This document shows positions 7,130 to 13,735 of a DNA stretch of 15,463 nt, in pieces. How positions within the stretch are numbered: the first letter of the stretch is position 1; each line of letters begins with the position of its first letter. A program made the position numbers and the translations under genes. The notes beneath the pieces are model-generated. The model saw nothing but the letters and a program-made list of their open reading frames with translations, was not told where the DNA came from and searched no databases. The stretch comes from a candidate division WWE3 bacterium (GTDB taxonomy: Bacteria; Patescibacteriota; WWE3; UBA101185; UBA10185), in NCBI GenBank assembly GCA_020427865.1, contig JAGQNX010000012.1, positions 1 to 15,463 of the forward strand, written 5' to 3'.

Positions 7130-8270
7130 TTTTGGATTCTAAATGTTTTGACCAACATTTGTTAACAAAATCAGTAAATTTTTCTTTGAATATATCTTTA
7201 CTAAATTGACGTGCATAATTTTTTATTTCTACGGGATTATACTTATTATTTCTAACCTTGTTATCAAAGATTTTTACGGCTTCCACAATTCCTTCTGTAG
7301 TTAGTTCTGTAAAAAACTCTCCTGTAAATCCTTCTTTTATAATCCCTTTAGGTCCCCCCGACTTATGTGCAAGAACTGGTTTTCCGTGTGAAAATGCTTC
7401 AATAGGAACTATTCCAAAATCCTCATCTTTTACAGGAAAGATTACACCTAAACAGTTCTCTATATATTTGTGCTTTTCGGTTTCGGATAGTTTACCTAAC
7501 ATTGTGACGTTAGATTTAGCTAGCCTTTTAAGTTTGGTTTCTTCTTTACCTGTACCTATTATTTTTAATTCTAGGTCCATTAAATTAAATGCTTCAATAA
7601 CTAAGTCCACATTTTTATATGCTGCTAGCCTTCCAAGTACTAGATAATATGGTTTTGATATATTGTCCTTTGTGCCTTTAAAACTAAGCCCTTTTTCTAC
7701 TTCTACTGGTGGATATATAACTGTTGCCTTTCTCTTATAAAACTTAAATACACGCTCCTTTATCTCTTCGGAATTTGCCACAAAGTAATTTGGACGTTGT
7801 GCTGCCATAAAATCCCATACTCTTAAATGATGATCTATATATGCTACAAAAGGTTTATAGTACCACTTAAATCTTTGTACACTTTCCACACTGTAACCAT
7901 ATAAGAATCTTGGTGGTGTATGAATATAGCTAATATGTAATTGATCTGGTGTTGTTAAAACACTTTTAGACCATGCAGTTCCGCTTGATATTATTAAATC
8001 AAATCTGGATAAATCAAAGGCTTCGAATACACTGGGCATTAGAAATGTGAAATGTTTAGGTAATTTGGCTAAAAGTCTTCCTTTTGTATTATCAGGAGTT
8101 ATGATTTCTTTGGAGTTAATGATCTCCGACATTTGATTTGGTTCATAGATACTTGTGTATATTGGAGCTTCTGGAAAGAGTTCGCACATAGCTTCTAATG
8201 TCTTTTCTGCACCCCCATATTGATTTAGATAGTCTACGACTATTGCTACCCTTGGATTTCCTTTTTGCAT
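7122..8270 (-). CDS. GT4-family glycosyltransferase (GT-B fold)
   Basis: Retaining glycosyltransferase that probably transfers a hexose from a nucleotide sugar to a lipid-linked or surface glycan; the exact sugar cannot be read from sequence. The N-terminal domain begins RVAIVVDYLNQYGGAEK (7-23), where GGAEK is the acceptor-side glycine loop. SYIHTPPRFLYG (114-125) resembles the HTP(M/P)R motif of mannosyltransferase-like GT4 proteins. The C-terminal nucleotide-sugar domain starts near YYLVLGRLAAYKN (208-220), and the E-x7-E motif is Glu283/Glu291 in EDFGIVPIEAFSHGKPVLA. The 382 residues are full length. It is cytoplasmic or membrane-associated, with no signal peptide. It is the first gene of the repair block and functionally unrelated to it, so shared position need not mean shared role. 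An exact TATAAT lies 7 nt before the ATG. Confidence 0.93.
   Translation of the reverse strand: MQKGNPRVAIVVDYLNQYGGAEKTLEAMCELFPEAPIYTSIYEPNQMSEIINSKEIITPDNTKGRLLAKLPKHFTFLMPSVFEAFDLSRFDLIISSGTAWSKSVLTTPDQLHISYIHTPPRFLYGYSVESVQRFKWYYKPFVAYIDHHLRVWDFMAAQRPNYFVANSEEIKERVFKFYKRKATVIYPPVEVEKGLSFKGTKDNISKPYYLVLGRLAAYKNVDLVIEAFNLMDLELKIIGTGKEETKLKRLAKSNVTMLGKLSETEKHKYIENCLGVIFPVKDEDFGIVPIEAFSHGKPVLAHKSGGPKGIIKEGFTGEFFTELTTEGIVEAVKIFDNKVRNNKYNPVEIKNYARQFSKDIFKEKFTDFVNKCWSKHLESKNA
7136..7141 (-). promoter_or_regulatory. predicted -10 box (TAGAAT), 6 nt before mutM
   Basis: Minus strand TAGAAT, then CCAAAA, then the ATG of mutM at 7129. The box lies inside the last codons of the glycosyltransferase gene (Leu-Glu-Ser), so it would be an internal promoter. 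No -35 stands out. Confidence 0.42.
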
Positions 8271-8277
8271 AATTGTA

Positions 8278-8283
8278 ATTATA
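8278..8283 (-). promoter_or_regulatory. predicted -10 box (TATAAT), 7 nt before the glycosyltransferase
   Basis: Consensus TATAAT on the minus strand, then TACAATT, then the ATG at 8270. It lies in the 37-bp gap behind the antiporter gene and probably drives the minus-strand block. A -35 at 17 bp (AAACTA) is weak. Confidence 0.5.
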
Positions 8284-8307
8284 CCTTAGTTCTACAGCAC
8301 TAGTTTG

Positions 8308-9303
8308 TTAGAACAAGCTTTTTCCTATTAACAGGTACGCCCCAATATTAAATAAAACATAAACAGTCATTAATACACTTGCCTCTAGGGTATTTATGTT
8401 TTCTTTAGAATTTGCAAAACGTACGAATAAAAATAACGTTATTACCAAAACTAAGTTAGAAATAAGACCATTGTCGTCTAATAAACTAACCTTTATAGGT
8501 GTGATTATTGCAGTGCCTGCTAAAATAAGTGTAGAGTTTGCTACTACACTACCTACTACATCGCCTAACACATCTGCAGGTTTACCATTTCTAATTGCTG
8601 CTATTGCATAAGATAGTTCAGGTAATGTTGTTCCTATTGCAGTAATAGTTACTCCTAGGATTGCTACGTGTATGTTCAAGGTTGTTGCTAATTCCAACGA
8701 CGCTGTTACTATACCATCACTTGCATATATTAAAGTTATAAGTGCTGTAATAAATATTACGGTTTCTTTAAACAAATCTACATCTGTAAAAAAATCTAGA
8801 ACTTTTTCTAGTTCAGTTTGCTCTTTTAGTACATAAAAAAAGTAGGTGACATAAGCAACTACTAATACAATGGAATCAAATCTTCCAATTACTCCATCAA
8901 TCATTAATGCTAAAGGCAGTAGTGTGAAAAGTACTAATATATTTATGTCTTTAGACCTAGTTACTGCTCTTGTGGAAACTTTTCCTACTAATAACACAGG
9001 TAGTGCTGTTACTAATGTTAACAATGCAATATTAGAACCTACTACATTACCGTAAGCTAGTAATGGTGTTTGTTTTATTCCTGATTCAATACTTACTATC
9101 AAATCGGGTAGGGATGTACCTACTGCAATTAAAAAAAAGCTAATAGTGTAGCCAGACAACCCAAAATGATGTGCAATTTTTTTACTACTCTTTATAAAAT
9201 GTTTTGTAGCAAACACTATGACAAACGCTGCCAAAGAGATCTGTGCAAAGCTTAATATAGTGCCATTTGTGATGTTTTGCACATCTGTTGCGGTTTGGAG
9301 CAT
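8308..9303 (-). CDS. CaCA-family Na+/Ca2+ (cation/proton) antiporter, YrbG-like
   Basis: Membrane antiporter that exports Ca2+ (or a similar cation) in exchange for Na+ or H+. The 331 residues carry about ten hydrophobic segments and the two inverted alpha repeats of the family. Alpha-1 is GTSLPDLIVSIESG (62-75) with YGNVVGSNI (84-92). Alpha-2 is GTTLPELSYAIAAIRNG (224-240) with GDVVGSVVANS (247-257). The ion-site residues by position are Asp67, Asn86, Glu229 and Asp248. The archaeal NCX_Mj structure has Glu at the first of these, so Glu to Asp is a conservative but notable change. The gene is divergent from a P-type cation ATPase over 66 bp, which suggests a shared role in calcium or cation efflux. 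TATACT lies 7 nt before the ATG. Confidence 0.93.
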   Translation of the reverse strand: MLQTATDVQNITNGTILSFAQISLAAFVIVFATKHFIKSSKKIAHHFGLSGYTISFFLIAVGTSLPDLIVSIESGIKQTPLLAYGNVVGSNIALLTLVTALPVLLVGKVSTRAVTRSKDINILVLFTLLPLALMIDGVIGRFDSIVLVVAYVTYFFYVLKEQTELEKVLDFFTDVDLFKETVIFITALITLIYASDGIVTASLELATTLNIHVAILGVTITAIGTTLPELSYAIAAIRNGKPADVLGDVVGSVVANSTLILAGTAIITPIKVSLLDDNGLISNLVLVITLFLFVRFANSKENINTLEASVLMTVYVLFNIGAYLLIGKSLF

Positions 9304-9310
9304 TGTAATA

Positions 9311-9316
9311 AGTATA
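9311..9316 (-). promoter_or_regulatory. predicted -10 box (TATACT), 7 nt before the antiporter
   Basis: Minus strand TATACT, then TATTACA, then the ATG at 9303. It is one of two divergent promoters in the 66-bp gap between the two transporter genes. Confidence 0.47.
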
Positions 9317-9357
9317 AGTTATAGATATGCATAGGGGAATGTTTTGTATAGAACTGG

Positions 9358-9363
9358 TAAAAT
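9358..9363 (+). promoter_or_regulatory. predicted -10 box (TAAAAT), 6 nt before the P-type ATPase
   Basis: Plus strand TAAAAT, then ATTTAT, then the ATG at 9370. The two divergent -10 boxes are about 41 bp apart, so any -35 contacts would interleave and the promoters may compete. Confidence 0.45.
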
Positions 9364-9369
9364 ATTTAT

Positions 9370-11886
9370 ATGCCTCACAAAACTGTGCAAATACCTCTAA
9401 TAAAGGCTTTGTCTGTAAATAAATCTGCAAGATTAGATGATTTGGTAAAAAAACATAGAGGTCTTACCAATTCTGAAGTTATTTCTTTAACAAAGACCTA
9501 CGGTACCAATGCCTTACCCGAAGCCCCAACACCTTCTAGCTTTCAAATTTTTATTCGACAATTTGCTAGCCCTTTAGTTTATGTATTATTGGTAGCTCTT
9601 TTAGTCACTCTATTTTTGGGAGAATTTGCTGACGCTACAATAATTGCCGCAGCCCTTATACTAAATACGTTTTTAGGTTTTATACAAGAATCAAGAGCAG
9701 GTCATGCACTTAAAGCCTTAAAGCAAATGCTACAACCCGAAGTGTCTGTCATACGTGGTGGACATGTAAAGTCTATATCCACTCAAGATTTAGTACCCTC
9801 TGATATAGTTATTTTAAATACAGGAGATAAAATTCCTGCTGATTGTTTGGTAATTGAATCTTCTAGATTTTATGTAACAGAAGCCATTTTGACGGGGGAA
9901 TCTGTGCCGGTACCCAAACCTGTAGATGCCTCCGTATTTATGGGTACTGTTGTTTCTTCGGGAAACGCAGTTGTTTCGGTAAAAAGTATAGGTTCTAATA
10001 CAGAGATTGGTAAAATTGCTCGTCATGTGCAGGATGTTGGTGATGATACTCCTTTGAAAAAGCAACTATCTAAGTTTAGTACTGTATTATCAAAGATAGT
10101 GCTAGCGCTCACGCTATTTGTATTTGTATTGGGTTTATTGTTTAGGCATGACCCTGGGGAAATATTTTTAACCGCTGTAGCACTAGCTGTTTCTGCTATT
10201 CCTGAAGGTCTTCTAGTCGCTTTGACTGTTATTCTAGCTATAGGAATGCAACGTGTTTTACGCAGACAAGGTTTAGTTAGAAATCTTGTTTCCGCTGAAA
10301 CCCTTGGTAGTGTTACTACCATATGTACAGATAAAACAGGTACTCTTACTCAGGGTAAAATGCAGGTTGTTGATTATGTTGGAGATAGTTCTTCCCTAGC
10401 CTTACAAACGTATCTTGCTAATGATATGGACGATCCGATGCTTGTAGCTGCATCAAATTGGGCAGTTAATCACTTAAATAATGTCGAAGGCTTGTCTGAT
10501 GAATTTTTACGTTTAGATTCCCTTCCTTTTTCCTCGAGTACTCAATATTTTGCTAGTTTACATAAGTTTTCTAAAGATACCAATGTGATCTTTATTAATG
10601 GTGCTCCCGAAGTAATATTGGAGTTGTGTAAAATGCCCTCTAGAGAACAACAAGGCATCTTAGATACAATTAACACACTCTCTAATAAGGGGTATAGGTT
10701 AATCGCTTACGCCCAAAAACCCAAAAAACTAGATAATTTGTCTTTGAATCCGCAAGAAATAGTAAAAGGCAACTTTAATTGGGTTGGAATTCTAGCTTTT
10801 TCTGATCCTATTAGACCTGATGTTAAAAATTCTTTACAGATTGTACAACAGGCGGGCATTAGACTTCTTGTTATAACAGGTGATTATGCACAAACTGCAG
10901 TGTCGGTTCTCACTGAACTAGGTATAGAAATAGAACCTAAAAACGTACTTTTAGGCTCTGATATAGCAAAAAAGACCCCTAAGCAGTTACAATCGTTGAT
11001 TGCTAATAATAGGTCTACAATGTTATTTGCGCGTACTAAACCTGAGCAAAAGTTACAGGTAATCACTGCTTTAAAAGATATGGGTGAAGTCATTGCAATG
11101 ATGGGTGATGGTGTTAACGATGCACCTGCACTAGCAAAATCGGATATTGGCATAGTTGTAGGTGATGCTACAGATGTTGCTAAAGAGACCGCAGATCTAG
11201 TTTTACTTGATTCTAGCTTTTCTACAATTGTTGCAGCTATAGAAGAAGGTCGCGGTATTTTTGATAACATTAGGAAAGTCATATTATATTTATTAGCGGA
11301 CTCTTTTCAGGCTATTGTAGCTATATTATTAGCCTTAATTAGTTCTGTTCCAGTTGTAGCTAGTGCTTCACATATCTTGTGGGTTAACTTAGTTAGTGAC
11401 GGATTTCCCAGTTTAGCACTCACTGTGGACCCTAAGTCTCCAAATATTATGTCGCGTTCCCCGCGCGATCCCCATAAACAACTTATTTCTACATGGATGT
11501 TAAAGTTAATTGTTTTGGTATCATTGTTGAGTGGCTTTGGTACATTTGCACTTTTTTTGTTAGCGTATAATGCTACTTCAAATCTTGCTATAGCAAGATC
11601 TGTAGCTTTTGCCTCGCTAGGAATAATATCTTTAACCTATGTATTCTCTATCAAAAATTTTCATACCTCTTTTTGGAGAGAAAACCCGTTCAATAATTGG
11701 TGGTTAAATATAAGTGTTACGGTTGGATTGTTTCTACAGCTTGTTCCTTTTGTTTCACCTCCTATTGGCAAGTTCCTAAATGTTGTACCCATAGGTTTTT
11801 ACTGGCTTTATGTACTTTTATTAGGTTTAGTAATATTTTTTGTAGTAGAAATTACTAAACATTTTTTGGCGACTCAAGTAGACTAG
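9370..11886 (+). CDS. type II P-type cation-transporting ATPase (Ca2+ ATPase-like)
   Basis: ATP-driven cation pump with SERCA/PMCA-like architecture, 838 residues. An N-terminal cation-ATPase domain (about 18-85) is followed by M1-M2 and the actuator domain with LTGES at 174-178. M4 carries AIPEGLLVAL with Glu279. The phosphorylation motif is DKTGTLTQGK with Asp321, the nucleotide-binding domain spans about 330-500, and the hinge is MGDGVNDAPAL at 578-588. M6 carries NLVSDGFPSLAL with Asn673 and Asp677. Six C-terminal membrane segments run from about 637. M5 reads LLADSFQAIVA: the SERCA site-I Asn768 and Glu771 align with Ser and Ala, so one Ca2+ site is probably lost, as in plasma-membrane Ca2+ ATPases. 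Ca2+ is the most likely substrate, with Mn2+ or Na+ possible. The ATG at 9370 is preceded by TAAAAT at 6 nt. Confidence 0.95.
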   Translation: MPHKTVQIPLIKALSVNKSARLDDLVKKHRGLTNSEVISLTKTYGTNALPEAPTPSSFQIFIRQFASPLVYVLLVALLVTLFLGEFADATIIAAALILNTFLGFIQESRAGHALKALKQMLQPEVSVIRGGHVKSISTQDLVPSDIVILNTGDKIPADCLVIESSRFYVTEAILTGESVPVPKPVDASVFMGTVVSSGNAVVSVKSIGSNTEIGKIARHVQDVGDDTPLKKQLSKFSTVLSKIVLALTLFVFVLGLLFRHDPGEIFLTAVALAVSAIPEGLLVALTVILAIGMQRVLRRQGLVRNLVSAETLGSVTTICTDKTGTLTQGKMQVVDYVGDSSSLALQTYLANDMDDPMLVAASNWAVNHLNNVEGLSDEFLRLDSLPFSSSTQYFASLHKFSKDTNVIFINGAPEVILELCKMPSREQQGILDTINTLSNKGYRLIAYAQKPKKLDNLSLNPQEIVKGNFNWVGILAFSDPIRPDVKNSLQIVQQAGIRLLVITGDYAQTAVSVLTELGIEIEPKNVLLGSDIAKKTPKQLQSLIANNRSTMLFARTKPEQKLQVITALKDMGEVIAMMGDGVNDAPALAKSDIGIVVGDATDVAKETADLVLLDSSFSTIVAAIEEGRGIFDNIRKVILYLLADSFQAIVAILLALISSVPVVASASHILWVNLVSDGFPSLALTVDPKSPNIMSRSPRDPHKQLISTWMLKLIVLVSLLSGFGTFALFLLAYNATSNLAIARSVAFASLGIISLTYVFSIKNFHTSFWRENPFNNWWLNISVTVGLFLQLVPFVSPPIGKFLNVVPIGFYWLYVLLLGLVIFFVVEITKHFLATQVD
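11879..11884 (+). promoter_or_regulatory. possible -10 box (TAGACT), 6 nt before the HEPN-like gene
   Basis: TAGACT, then AGTTTT, then the ATG at 11891. It overlaps the last codons and stop of the ATPase gene. It is a weaker match than the other boxes but sits at the same distance. Confidence 0.32.
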
Positions 11887-11890
11887 TTTT

Positions 11891-12427
11891 ATGGAATGTA
11901 TAAAAAAAGACTCCCCGTTATGGATGTATCTTTCTGAATATCAACGTGGCCTTTTACTTGATGGTGAAGAGCTTTGTAATCATGTGTCTCATATATCTGA
12001 TAACATTTCTGATTATTCGTTTTTAGTGTTTCCTTTTGCAAAGGCCTATGAAGGGTTTTTAAAACAATTCTTACTTGATTTAGATTTTATTCAAGAAGAT
12101 GAATATTATGGTGATGATATTAGAATCGGTCGCATTATGAATCCTCACTACTTAAAAAATAATAGAAATTCTTTGTTTGATCGTATGTGTAACTATAAAA
12201 ATGGCGGAGAAGCCCTAGCTAAACGTATATGGAACGTTTGGAGACGTGGTCGTAATGAAGTGTTTCATTACTTCCCACATAATTTTAGAAAACTTACCTA
12301 CAATGAAGCCTTAGAGATAATTAAAGAAATAATTGAAGTTATGAATTTACTTGTAGTTAAATGTGATTTGGACACTTCTAACCCTAAATCCGCAAACTTA
12401 ACAGAAAAAGTGTTGACAATAAAATAA
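11891..12427 (+). CDS. HEPN-like protein resembling the HEPN domain of RnlA/LsoA toxins
   Basis: A 178-residue soluble helical protein. The segment FLVFPFAKAYEGFLKQFLLDLDFI (44-67) resembles the first HEPN helix of RNase LS-type toxins. The motif RNEVFHY (121-127) fits the HEPN RNase signature R-x4-6-H (Arg121, His126), and is followed by LTYNEALEIIKEIIEVMNLLV (135-155), the expected last helix. HEPN proteins are often metal-independent RNases in toxin-antitoxin or phage-defence systems. The RnlA link is my recollection of the domain pattern, not a search result. The protein is the length of a single HEPN domain, so the other RnlA domains are absent. No antitoxin-like gene (nucleotidyltransferase or RnlB-like) is adjacent. 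It follows the ATPase by 4 bp and is ended by a strong terminator. Confidence 0.72.
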   Translation: MECIKKDSPLWMYLSEYQRGLLLDGEELCNHVSHISDNISDYSFLVFPFAKAYEGFLKQFLLDLDFIQEDEYYGDDIRIGRIMNPHYLKNNRNSLFDRMCNYKNGGEALAKRIWNVWRRGRNEVFHYFPHNFRKLTYNEALEIIKEIIEVMNLLVVKCDLDTSNPKSANLTEKVLTIK

Positions 12428-12447
12428 CTTTCGAATATATTGGCCAA

Positions 12448-12473
12448 AGCTAATCCTCTTGTTAGGGTTAGCT
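12448..12473 (+). other. imperfect hairpin upstream of the terminator
   Basis: AGCTAATCCT (12448-12457) can pair with AGGGTTAGCT (12464-12473) across a 6-nt loop, with one T-G wobble. TTAGG (12462-12466) could instead pair with CCTAA (12475-12479), so the two structures exclude each other. It lies 20 bp after the HEPN-like gene and 7 bp before the terminator hairpin. Its function is unknown; it may protect the 3' end or assist termination. Confidence 0.45.
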
Positions 12474-12480
12474 ACCTAAA

Positions 12481-12505
12481 GGCACCTGTCACAGGTGCCT
12501 TTTTT
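12481..12505 (+). terminator. intrinsic (Rho-independent) terminator
   Basis: GGCACCTG (12481-12488) and CAGGTGCC (12492-12499) form a perfect GC-rich 8-bp stem with a 3-nt loop (TCA), followed directly by six T residues (12500-12505). This is the clearest terminator in the window. It ends the ATPase/HEPN unit and separates it from mnmA. Confidence 0.92.
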
Positions 12506-12515
12506 AGTTTCCATG

Positions 12516-12521
12516 TATAAT
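12516..12521 (+). promoter_or_regulatory. predicted -10 box (TATAAT), 6 nt before the preferred mnmA start
   Basis: A consensus TATAAT lies 11 nt after the terminator T-run and 6 nt before an in-frame GTG at 12528. It overlaps codons that would follow the alternative ATG at 12513. If this promoter is used, that ATG would not be transcribed from it. The -35 region would fall in the terminator stem and is weak. Confidence 0.5.
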
Positions 12522-12527
12522 CCTTGT

Positions 12528-13577
12528 GTGATTTCCAATACTAAACAACAAAAGGTAGCTGTAGGACTGAGTGGTGGTGTCGATTCTTCCATAGCTGCCT
12601 ATTTATTAAAAGAACAAGGCTATGATGTTGTTGGTGTACATATGCAGTGTTGGGATTACAATGATGCTGCTTGCACAGGTGAACAAGACCGTGCTGATGC
12701 TGTAAAGATTGCTACTCAATTGAATATTCCTTTTCTTACATTGAATTTTGAAAAAGAATATCGCGAGAATGTTATATCTTATTTTTATAACGAATATCGT
12801 AGTGGTCGTACCCCAAACCCTGATGTTGTATGTAATCGTGAAATCAAATTCGGACTATTTTATGATTGGGCTATGTCTCAGGGATTCGATTTTATAGCCA
12901 CAGGGCATTATGCACGCGTAAAACACTCTCCAGCGCAGTTGTTTAAAGGAGTTGACTCTAGTAAAGATCAATCATATTTTTTGTATCAGGTGCCACTACA
13001 GAAGCTTGAGAAGGTATTGTTCCCGTTGGGTGAAATGTATAAAGAAGATGTTAGAAAATTAGCAACTAATATAGGTCTTCCTACTGCAAATAAAGCGGAT
13101 AGTGTTGGGATATGTTTTATAGGGGAAGTAAATATTAAAGATTTTCTGCGTGCAGAAATACCATTTAATTTTGGTCCTGTAACCAATATTTCGGGAGAAG
13201 TTATAGGAGAACACGACGGTATAGCTTTTTATACTATTGGCCAAAGACATGGGTTTAGAGTTTCCAAATACCATGGACTCCCACTATATGTTATTGGTAA
13301 AGATGCTTCCACAAATACACTTGTTGTAGGCTATTCAGAGCAGGGGAAGTGTACCAATTTTTCTGTTCAATCTACTGTATGGCATAGTAATGTAGTTTTG
13401 CCCTTAGAGTGTAGTGTTCGTATTAGGCATTTAGGAGAAGTTTATTCATGTACTTTATCAGGCACACCTTCAAATGTTAATGTTGAATTGCATAAAGGGA
13501 TTCATGGTATTGCTCCAGGGCAAAGCGCCGTATTTTATTTAGATAATTTAGTTATGGGAGGCGGTATTATACATTAA
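12528..13577 (+). CDS. mnmA: tRNA-specific 2-thiouridylase MnmA
   Basis: Adds the 2-thio group to wobble uridine 34 of tRNAs for Lys, Glu and Gln, using ATP and a sulfur relay. The PP-loop is GLSGGVDSS at 13-21 (counting from the GTG). The two catalytic cysteines are Cys102 in NPDVVCNREIKFG and Cys196 in SVGICFIG. ATGHYAR follows at 125-131, and GQRHG at 238-242 begins the central domain. The protein is 349 residues and complete. I chose the GTG at 12528: a TATAAT lies 6 nt upstream, and Cys102 then falls at the same number as in E. coli. An in-frame ATG at 12513 (354 residues) is the alternative. A further GTG at 12495 lies inside the terminator stem and is unlikely. The 158-bp gap to the next gene contains possible RNA structure. 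Confidence 0.95.
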   Translation: MISNTKQQKVAVGLSGGVDSSIAAYLLKEQGYDVVGVHMQCWDYNDAACTGEQDRADAVKIATQLNIPFLTLNFEKEYRENVISYFYNEYRSGRTPNPDVVCNREIKFGLFYDWAMSQGFDFIATGHYARVKHSPAQLFKGVDSSKDQSYFLYQVPLQKLEKVLFPLGEMYKEDVRKLATNIGLPTANKADSVGICFIGEVNIKDFLRAEIPFNFGPVTNISGEVIGEHDGIAFYTIGQRHGFRVSKYHGLPLYVIGKDASTNTLVVGYSEQGKCTNFSVQSTVWHSNVVLPLECSVRIRHLGEVYSCTLSGTPSNVNVELHKGIHGIAPGQSAVFYLDNLVMGGGIIH

Positions 13578-13583
13578 TATACT

Positions 13584-13688
13584 AGGGTATCTTCTGTACC
13601 CTTGTAGAAATGTTGAAACACACTTATTGAAATTCAATGTTGTAGTATATATCCCTTCTACAGAGGTTTAATATAGCAATATGGGTAC
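13584..13688 (+). repeat. nested inverted repeats in the mnmA/polyamine-gene intergenic region
   Basis: The 158-bp gene-free stretch holds several pairings. AGGGTA (13584-13589) pairs with TACCCT (13597-13602). GTACCC (13596-13601) can instead pair with GGGTAC (13683-13688). TGTAGAA (13603-13609) pairs with TTCTACA (13656-13662). Inside that lies the palindrome ATTGAA-A-TTCAAT (13626-13638). The first two pairings exclude each other. This may be an mnmA 3' structure, a regulatory leader of the polyamine gene, or chance in AT-rich DNA. I match it to no known riboswitch. Confidence 0.4.
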
Positions 13689-13713
13689 ATTAATACACCT
13701 GCATATTTAAGTT

Positions 13714-13719
13714 TAAAAT
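13714..13719 (+). promoter_or_regulatory. possible -10 box (TAAAAT) of the bpsA-speD fusion gene
   Basis: TAAAAT lies 16 nt before the ATG at 13736, giving a leader of roughly 10 nt. This gene is an exception to the 6-7 nt spacing seen elsewhere, and no Shine-Dalgarno is present either. The -35 at 17 bp (TAATAC) is poor. Confidence 0.25.
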
Positions 13720-13735
13720 CCCCAAGTAAATATAT

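Noticed and set aside
7258..7647. 129-residue plus-strand reading frame opposite the glycosyltransferase
   Set aside because: Shadow of a conserved gene, rich in Ser and Pro, without any family resemblance.
9185..9430. 81-residue minus-strand frame across the divergent promoter region
   Set aside because: It overlaps both transporter genes and the predicted promoters and has a non-protein-like composition.
10884..11282. 132-residue minus-strand reading frame inside the P-type ATPase gene
   Set aside because: It lies opposite the conserved MGDGVND region; low-complexity Ser/Ala/Thr composition; no start signal.
12440..12447. TTGGCCAA palindrome as an operator
   Set aside because: Only 8 bp, downstream of the HEPN-like stop and upstream of a terminator, with no second copy near a promoter.
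12495..12527. N-terminal extension of mnmA from a GTG at 12495
   Set aside because: The codon lies inside the 3' arm of the terminator stem and upstream of the only promoter-like box; MnmA proteins do not need these residues.
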